A stretch of DNA of 64,000 nt. It comes from Calliopum simillimum (lineage: Eukaryota; Arthropoda; Insecta; Diptera; Lauxaniidae). The translations under genes were made by a program, and so were the position numbers. The notes below the pieces were generated by a model. It was not told the origin of the DNA. It did not search any database and was given only the letters and a program-made list of their open reading frames with translations. Position 1 is the stretch's first letter; each line of letters opens with the position of its first letter. The stretch spans positions 65,548,228-65,612,227 of the forward strand of contig OX638369.1 in NCBI GenBank assembly GCA_951812925.1. The letters are read 5' to 3'. Shown here piece after piece: positions 48,601 through 57,600 of the stretch.

Positions 48601-51600
48601 TAAGTTGTCAGTATAAATTTTTCTTTCGTTGTATTCCTCAGTCCATTTTTGAAAGTTATTAGTTTATTTGTTAATTTAGATCTGGCAACGCTTTGTACTC
48701 TTTCATCGTCTATAGTTTGAATGTGCTGCTCTAGATCAGCAATTACATGTATTGGAGAGAAATTTCTGTTTGCTATCGGAAGAGCGAATTTATGCCCTAG
48801 TGTTAATAGCCACTTACAGTCTTCTGGAAATTCGACGTCCGTGTAATTTATCAGCCAGCTTTCATTATATGTGAATCCAAATTGTTTGATGAAGTTTTGT
48901 TTTAGATTTTCGATTTTTGTGTCGTGTGTTCTCCTTATGTTTTCTGATGTGTTGTTATATACGTATTCTTGTCTTGATGTAAACTCTAAAAAATCTTCGT
49001 TGCTTAGTATTGCTTTTAAATTAATTTCGCCGTGGAAAATGTAGCTTGTTGTGTTTTTTATGTCAATGTTTGCTTGTTTAATTTCTAAATTTAAGAGTTT
49101 TTGTTGAAAAATCTTCTCCATCTTTTCATAAAGGTTTATGACTGTTTCGGATGAAAACAGTATTTTGGCTCCATTTGTTGCTCCTATTAAATGTTTCGGT
49201 GTCATTCCGTACTCTTTGCATATGAGTAAAAATCTAAGTTTTCCTTTTTGTTTTGCTAATCTTCGTCTTTGGTTGCCGTAGTCTTTCATAATCGTGCTTG
49301 TTTGTGTAGAATATTTGTATTGGATGTGTTTGTAGAATCCTTTCATTTTGTTCTTTTAAAATATAAATTTTCTTAATATTTTTCGGTGTCCTCTCCGAGA
49401 AATGTATGATATATGATGGGTTAGATTTGATTTTTACTTAGTTGTTATGGAGGTTTTCTAACCAGTGCTTTTTCAATTGTAAATTAAAACATAAAAATTA
49501 CAATTTTGTGCCGACGTTTCGTCAGTTATTTACTGACATCCTCAGGGCAAGACAAATTTTTTATTCTAAAAAAACAATACAAAATAATTTACATTTAACA
49601 TTGTGCACTAATTTTAACATTTCACAAATTTTAAACTTACTGTATGTTTTTAATTTTAAAACTGATTTTAAATAATTTAAAGACAATTGAATAAAAATTG
49701 TTTACAAATATCACTACACTAAACAAAAAACACTTGACTGGACGGCTGTTACCGATGGAGTATTGCTGCATAATTGTTGTTGATGTTGTTGGTGTCTTCT
49801 TTGAAGTTCATCGCGTCATTTTCTCTTTCTTGTATACGCAAGCATTCCAGTGTCAATCTTCTGTTGGTCTTTCTTTCGATGTCCAAAATTTTCGCGTTCT
49901 CAAAATCAGCTGTATGTTCTGTTTCATATATATGTTGTGCTAGTGCAGTTGTTCTCTTTTTGCATTTTATGTCATATTTGTGTTCTTGCATTCTTGTTTT
50001 CATCTCCCGCTTTGATTGTCCAATGTATACCATTCCGCATTGTTCATTGTTTTCTGTGTTGTTTTGTTCATTGTTCTCTTTTTCTTTCTTGGCGCCTAGA
50101 CATGGTATCAGGTAGACGATGTTGTGCTGATCTTCGTTTTCAATTTTTGTTTTTGTTTTTGTAAATATAGTGTTCAGTATCAAATTAGACTTGTACGCGA
50201 ACTTTGTACTCTCATCTTTTTTTATCATTGTATGTATGTGGGTGTTGTTTGTTAATTTTGGGATGTATGTTACAGAGTAATATTTTACGTTTTCAGTGTT
50301 GCCAGATGTTTTTTTGTTATCCGTTTCTTGAGTATTTTTGTGATTATTATATATTTTATCAATTAGTGACGTTATCATTTTTTGTGGGTAGTCATTTCTC
50401 TTAAATATTGTTTTTAATTTTTCAATGTTCTTGTTCAAAAATTCCGTGTCAGTTAGTGTGAACACTTTGTTAATAATGTTAGTCGCGGTGTTTATTTTAT
50501 AATTAAGTGGTTGTGTTGAATGAAAATTTATAAGTCTCCCTGAAGACAATTCTTTGGTGTACCATTCAAATATTATTTTATTATTAAATCTATGTAGTTT
50601 TACGTCTAAATATGCAATATTCTGGTTTTCTTCTATTTCTGTCGTAAATTGTATTTTGTTGTGGTAAATATTCAGTGTTTCAAGTATTTTATCCATGTCT
50701 TTTTTCTTTATTATGGCAAGAATGTCATCCACATATTTACATATAAATTCAATTTTTATATTTTGTTTTTCGAGTTCTTCTATTGCATAGTCCAGTAAAT
50801 TGTCAAGTACAATGTCTGCTATCGTCGGCGATAATGGGTTGCCCATAGGCATACCATGAATTTGTTGGTATATTATGTTGTCGAAGTTGAAATAATTATT
50901 ATCTTTGAGGCAAAATTGTAAAACCTCTAGAAATTGTTAGAGGGTTAAAATTGTTTACAAAAATATTCCTCGTAATATCCTGCATCAGTTTACTGAACAC
51001 ATGATACACCTCAAATGTAAGGGTCATATAGTTAGATTCATCGATTTAACACAAGAATGCGTTATTTTCGTTTTTTCATGTACAGTGGATTAAAAAACTT
51101 CAAAAAGCGATTAAAAAAAAATCTGACGTGCTGGAGAAAAACGACGAGACATGGGTATTTTTTTTAACGCCTACTTTAAAAATTTGTTGGATTTTCTCAT
51201 GTGTTTTACAAAAAGTTTCAAATTATCGAACAGTTTATTGTAAAAAAAAGAAAAAATATGGAAAAAGGCATTTTGGTAACTTATCAATGAATTGTATACA
51301 ACTTTTACATTTTTCAATCGATTTTCTTTAATAGTATTTTATTTGCTTAACAAAGATATAGACTATGATATAAAAAAACAAAATTATTTTTTAAATTTTT
51401 TTTTCTTGTATAAATCTGCAGTTGATTTTGACATTTTTTTGATTTTTTCGGGAAAACATAATTTTCTTTTCAGAAATCAATTTATTCCTCCGAAACTAAC
51501 GAACCAGCCAAATAGTGATTTGAACATCATTTATAGGTAATTTAATTACCTTTAATATGACATATTATTTGTTTAAACACAAATATTGATTCTTGAGATA

Positions 51601-54600
51601 TTTGAATTTAAAAGGAACTATCTTATTTTTTTGGTCCAAAAACCGAAAATGACCGATATCTCGAAAACGACACGAAAGAAAAAAAAAATTAAGGCAATTT
51701 TCGGAATTAGCAGCCCATTTTACATATAAAATGAATAACGGCATTCAATGGGAAAAAATTTTTAATCATTTGTAAACTAGTGTACACAGTGGGCTCCTAC
51801 GTGTTTTGAGTTTGACTTTGTTGACGACAAAATCGGGGTATGGGGATGTGTTTGCACACATTTCAGGATTATAAAACTGCTTCAAGTAAGATCGGAGCTG
51901 ATCGGTTTCGTAAATTACAACCAATTACATGTTTTTTCTTTTATGCTGTGCAGTAAATAATAAATTAATTCCCTATGAAGAAAAAACTGATAAGCAACTC
52001 CTTATATTTTCCTCTCTTCAACATTTGTTTCCAAAATGTCCGTTCCTTATCTCAACCTCCTAGGGGGGCTCTCATACAAATTTAACTGAAAATGTAAATG
52101 TAATGCCTTTTTAAATTGATCATAGCTTTGTAATGAAAAATAATACGAGCTCATTTTATAACTCATTGTGAAGACTAAGAATAGAACTAAATAATACAAT
52201 GAATATGAAATAGCATAACAATTTCATTCATCCTATACTTAACCCCAAATATAGCCAAAAACCGATTTATAGCCCTTTTTCAACTTTTAAGGTTAAGATA
52301 TTTTGGAAAACGCAAAAGATATTGATGTAATTCAAATTGAGTTTTAAAGAAAAAAAATGAATTTTTCATCTTCTGTATCAGGTTTTATGACTTACAATTA
52401 TCTGGTCTTATTATATAACAGCAAAAATTACGAAAAATCGTCATTAATTTTTTTTATATGTTAGACTATCTCAAAAACTATATGCGATAGACCAATTCTG
52501 CGACCGGATTCAGATTTAAAATCGACAAATCCATTATAAATGACAATTTTTGCCTTAATTTCTTGTTCCTTTTAAAGGTTTTGGGCCAATTTGTAAAAAA
52601 CGCATTTTTTTTACAAAATTGCAAAGGACTACCAATGATTTGATTTCAGAACCCTGTTTTTAAGATTTCGTTAGTGCTCACGAGTAATTTTATATGATTT
52701 CGTGTTGAATCCATGACATTTTGACTTAAAATTTTTTGTTACTGTACAGTAGAAAATAAAAAGCCATGTAATTGGCTATAACTTTCGAAACCGATCAGAT
52801 CCGATTTTACTTGAAGCAGTTTTATAATCCTGAAATGAGTACGAACACATCCTCATACCACGATTTTGTCGTCAATAAAGTCAAACTCAAAACACGTAGG
52901 AGCCCACTGTGCGTAATAGTTCATAAAAAATAAGTAAAAAATGGAAAAAAAACAGCTACGTCCTGCAGTAGAGGCATGTTTTTTCTACAAAATGCCGTTG
53001 GGATCAAGTCGATCGGACAAAAACTCTTCGAGTTATGCTGTCAACGCGGTTTAAAAAAGTGGTTTCATGAAATCGGCGCTTAAAGTTTTAGAAGAGACAA
53101 ATTGTATCAATATTCATATAGATACAACTTCAATTAATACATATACAAACTTTTATATTTATATGTCAAGCCAATTTCTCTTAATTAATAAAATAAAAAC
53201 CACCTGAAACTAAAGCGTTTACAGTGTTCATACCCCTTAAGTAATTTTTTCGGCTTATTTTGGGACGATTTATAAAAAAACATCGTCAAATCGTGGGGCC
53301 ACGGAAACCGAAGTCATGCCAGGTCCAAAAAGCATAAATTGAAAAAATTTGTGTTTTTGACTTATGCATTTGTAAAATTCTTCTGAAGAATTTGTTTATT
53401 TGTACATTGTGGATTTAAGATATTACATGAACTCAATGAAGGCAGAGTTGAAGCTTAATTAAATTGATAAAGTTTTGAGAATGAACTATCTTTATTTTAC
53501 CTTGTACAGGTCAAAAAGAGTCCGATACGCTGTCAAAGCTTGAGTCTAAATTGGAGGAAATTCCACTTTTATTGGAACAAACGGAAAAAGATTTACATGA
53601 GGCTAAAAAGGAAGGAAATCAGTTGGAAATCCAACTTCGTAGAATTCAGTGGAAACTTGACAAGCAAAATAGAAAGAAGTTCCAATTTGAAGAGAACATT
53701 CTGAAATTAGCTCAGGAACAGCTGATAACCGACAAGGCCAGTTCTTATCGATTGAAATTAATCAACAATGCCCAAGATCAACGTCGAGCTATGGAGTTAA
53801 ATCTGGCACAAACGGAAAATCAACTAGCAGAAACCCTTTTGGAATTGGAAAAATATAAAGGGGAGCTTTTCAAAATGCATCAAGATAACGAAAACCTGAA
53901 GCAAAAACAATTAGCTGCGGAAAAGAGGTTTGACCATTTGACTAACGAGTTGAAAAATATTGAAAATCAAATTATCATAAAAATGAAGCGAATCGAAAAA
54001 TTAAACCATCAACTTGACTTCTTGATGACGGAAACTGAGGGCGCTGAAATAAGCCCTACTGAAAGAAAGGTAACTAAATTGAATTTATTATTGAAAAGAT
54101 AATGAAATCTAACATACAAAAAAAAAAATTTCAGATAAAACTATTAGAAAAATCTCTGCATGAAGCCGAAATGCAAATTCGTGAATTCCAGCAATTTTGG
54201 TTGATGTTACAAAATCATTTTGTCAATCTATCACAAAAGCGCAACAATCAGTTGAATGAGATACAAGTGACGAGAAAACGTAAGTTACTATGAGCGTCAT
54301 CTATAAAAGTTTTTTGCAAATTGCATTTTCCGGTGTGCCTTGCTATACCTTATCTTGTCGCAATGCAATTTATACGTATATACATACGCAGCAAAACTCA
54401 TCGATGTGCGTTAAACACTCCTAACACATATAACAAATCTCAGCCATGTTCGTTAAATATTTTCTTAATTATCATAGAAGAAGGTCTTAAAACAAAGGCT
54501 GCATACTTAATTTTAGTCAAAACCCCCGAGAAGATGGCCCTCCCGGGGCTCGAATGAAGGTGTTAGCAACAAACATCAGTGTTTTTTACCGATTTTCACG

Positions 54601-57600
54601 TTCTTAGTCTTGAAAGTTGCACTGTTTATCACGCTTTAACGTAAGGTAGTACAAATAAAAAAATTTTAAATTGTGGATGCAAAATACACTGTTAAACAAA
54701 AATACTAGTGTCCGACCGAAGTTGACTTTTTGGCCGAAGCCGAAGCCGATTAATCGGTTATTTTATAACCTTCGGCCGAAGCCGAAGCCGAAGGTTCCAT
54801 TATATTTGTAACACTTATTTTTTGTACTACTTTTTTTTATTAGTTCTTAAATAAAAATAAATAGTTAATAATAAAAATTAAATAACCTAATGTTGTAAGC
54901 TAGAAACAGCAGTTCTTCTGCATTTTCTCCATGTAGATTGGCTCTTCGGTCAGCATATATTTGACCCGCAGCACTGAACAATTGTTCACTTGGGACACTT
55001 GTAGGAGGAGCTGACAAAAATTTTTGGGATACTGGTCGTAAATGAATATATGGACTGCAGGCCCAATAATGATATATATCCGTGGTCCTCAACTGCAAAG
55101 GTTCCTTTAAATAACAAGCTAATTGTTCCTCAAAAGGCAAACGAACGTGGTCAGAAGCTGCTTCCTCGGTCGCAGTCAAAGGCATTTTATCGTGCGAATC
55201 CCACAGATCATCTTTTGGGTATTGGTTTCCATTGGAAGCGGCTGAATTTGAACAGGAAGGTGTAGATCCTTCAATTTCGATAAACATATTATCTGTTATA
55301 TTTTTTTCAGCATAATTTTGATGCAGAAATTTCAAAATTTCTGTCTTAGTAGTATTTTGACTTTTTAACATTTTTGTTTAAGAAGAAATAATTTCTTTTT
55401 TAATTAAAGTTACAAACATTCGGCTTCGGCCAAACCTTCGGCTTATTTTAGGCCGAAGGCCGAATGTGAGGCCGAAGGCGTTTTTTTGGCCGAATCTGGC
55501 CGAAGCCGAAGCCGATTAATCGGTCGGACTCTAAAAAATACCCAAAATCAAGACTTTACAAAAAATACCAAATATGTAAAAACTGTTATAACTCTCGGAA
55601 ATACACAATTGTTTCTTTGGAATAAAGATTTGCAAGCAAAACTATAGAAAATCGGATTTCCTACATTTGTTAGGGTCTAAAGTTTTTGTGCGTCTCTTGA
55701 ATCTTTAGTAATAGCAAAAAACCGTTTTTTGAATCAAAAAATTTGAGCTACTTCCGGGACTTCCATAGGGCATACTTCACTGTAGAGCAATGAGCAAAAA
55801 CAAAAAATGTAGAAAATTAATCTCTTTCAAAGATTTGTGTTGAATAACTACCAATAATTTAGTGATTTTTGAGATAATTTAAAAAAACTGTAAAAAACAC
55901 TGATTTTTGTCGCTAAGACCTTCATTCAAGCTCCGGACGGGCCATCTTTTCGGGGGTTTTAACTAAAACTATGACTGCAGTCTTTGTTATAAAGCCTGCT
56001 CCTAAAATAATCTTTGATGCAACCTTTGATTTTCCCATTATTTCGAAAAAGTGCTGCACCCTAATGTATATAAATTTCCTCAGTGATCGGTGTAGTCTAA
56101 GCATAAGGAACATACGTACAAACAAACATTCGCGTTTTATACATAGATGAGAGTTGGCCAATTTGCCAACTGACCTCGGCTACTCCCTATGTGAAAATTC
56201 ATTCAATTCTATGAAATAATGCCAAAGGGACCATACCTCTACGTTCAACTTTTGTTAGGTGCATTTTCGGCTGAAAATTTTACCTTGCATTCAATATGTT
56301 TGATGCAATTGATCCAGTTGACCAAAACCATACTTAACTTGCAAGACGTCAAAATTGAGTTTTTGAAGATGACAGTCTGTCAAAACATGTTATATGTAAA
56401 AATAAAACTACCCAGCAGTTCTCAAGTAGACAATTCGCCCAATATCACTAGCGAAGTAGCCAGCAAAACACGCACTAGTTCCTTTTTTGACCCCAGGTAA
56501 TGCAAGCAGTCGTCAGTTCAATAATAAAATATAAAACGTGAGCGATAAAAACGTTTGAATTTAAAATTTTCTTTGGAGAGACTTTTTTTAGTTTCAAAAT
56601 TTGAGTAATCTTATTTATAAAAAAACAAAAAAAAAGAAAGAGAACGAAATTTAGAAAAAAAAAAAATTTTTTCAATTGTTTAGATACGAATTTCACATAA
56701 CTACGTCAATGAGCTTTATAGACGAATGAGCTAAAGACTTCGTAATTTATCTACATACATAGGTGAAAAACTTTGAGTCCCAGGTTCGAATCTCAGTGTG
56801 GGTTGTTCGATTTTTTTTTTTTTCTTTACTAAGAGAACGCCTTACAGCAAGCTTCTTCTCACTAGTGAAATAGCTAGTGAGCAGTAGAGCAAAGGGTGGC
56901 AATTGACCCCTGCCTATGACATGCAAACGTTAAATTCGCCAGTTGAGAACGAATAAAGTAGATCTGGAAGGAACTAGTGCTGGTTATCGGTAGCTAGCGA
57001 TTTCACTAGTTCGGTACTAGTTCCGTGAACTGAAGAGTAAATAAATACGACCACAGACGGAGTATAAAAAAATCTAAAAATTTTCATGTACAAAAATTAT
57101 AGCCCAGGAAAATTAAAATATTTCTTCGAAAAAATTCCAAGTGAATTTTTTTCACCGGAACTATATTTATTTATGCATGGTTAATAATGTGTAAAAAGTC
57201 CATTGAAGTCCATTGTGCAAATCAGTTTTTTGCAAATATCTCGTTAACGCAAACTTTTACAGAATAATTTTTCGCCAAAATTTTGTAACACAGGAAAATT
57301 CCTATGTAAATGTAGCTTATAGTTTAGGAGATAGCCCAATTCAAAAAGTTGTGCACAGTTTTTATTTGTGAGTGCTACGTATAAGTTCATATTAAAATAT
57401 TTTACTTTTAAAATTGCGAAAACTCTTTAACGAGGAGTAGTACAAAAAAAATTAAAAAACTTTTCAAAAGATAATTGAATTCTGTATACTCATGGTCTAA
57501 AAGATATTCTTCAAAAACCGTTAAGGTTTCGAAAATACTAGTTTTTGAAGGATATCTCTGAAACGGTAAGTCATATGATAAAAAGCAATACCATCAATTT

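Larger units (their letters stand above)
46511..50938 (-). mobile_element. Penelope-like retroelement, full unit plus truncated tandem unit
   Basis: On the minus strand a 5'-truncated unit (50938 to 49436, 1503 bp) is followed head-to-tail by a complete unit (49435 to 46511, 2925 bp). Positions 46511-48013 and 49436-50938 correspond with a constant 2925-bp offset. Their predicted proteins are identical, and I saw no base difference where I compared them. A truncated upstream copy whose end serves as a pseudo-LTR for the complete copy is the classic Penelope arrangement. Each unit carries a hammerhead-like sequence. The element lies in intron 2 of the CCDC40-like gene, antisense to it. The intact frame and apparent identity of the two units point to recent insertion. 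No clear target duplication was found. Confidence 0.9.
54480..56000. repeat. Hairpin repeat split by a hAT, in intron 4
   Basis: About 54482-54600 (TTAGTCAAAACCCCCGAGAA, GGGGCTCGAATGAAGGT, CAGTGTTTTTTACC) is the inverse of about 55880-55965. Partial relatives lie at 37620-37735. The centre was interrupted by the hAT at 54706-55533. Confidence 0.6.

Noticed and set aside
56219..56500. 93-codon frame in intron 4 as an extra CCDC40 exon
   Set aside because: Exon 4 ends one base into a Gln codon that exon 5 completes directly with CAA; inserting this frame breaks the phase and adds non-coiled-coil sequence.
56766..56800. tRNA-like B box (GGTTCGAATC) that might mark a tRNA or tRNA-derived SINE
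   Set aside because: No convincing A box, no cloverleaf with paired acceptor ends, and no poly-A tail or duplication at the right distance.
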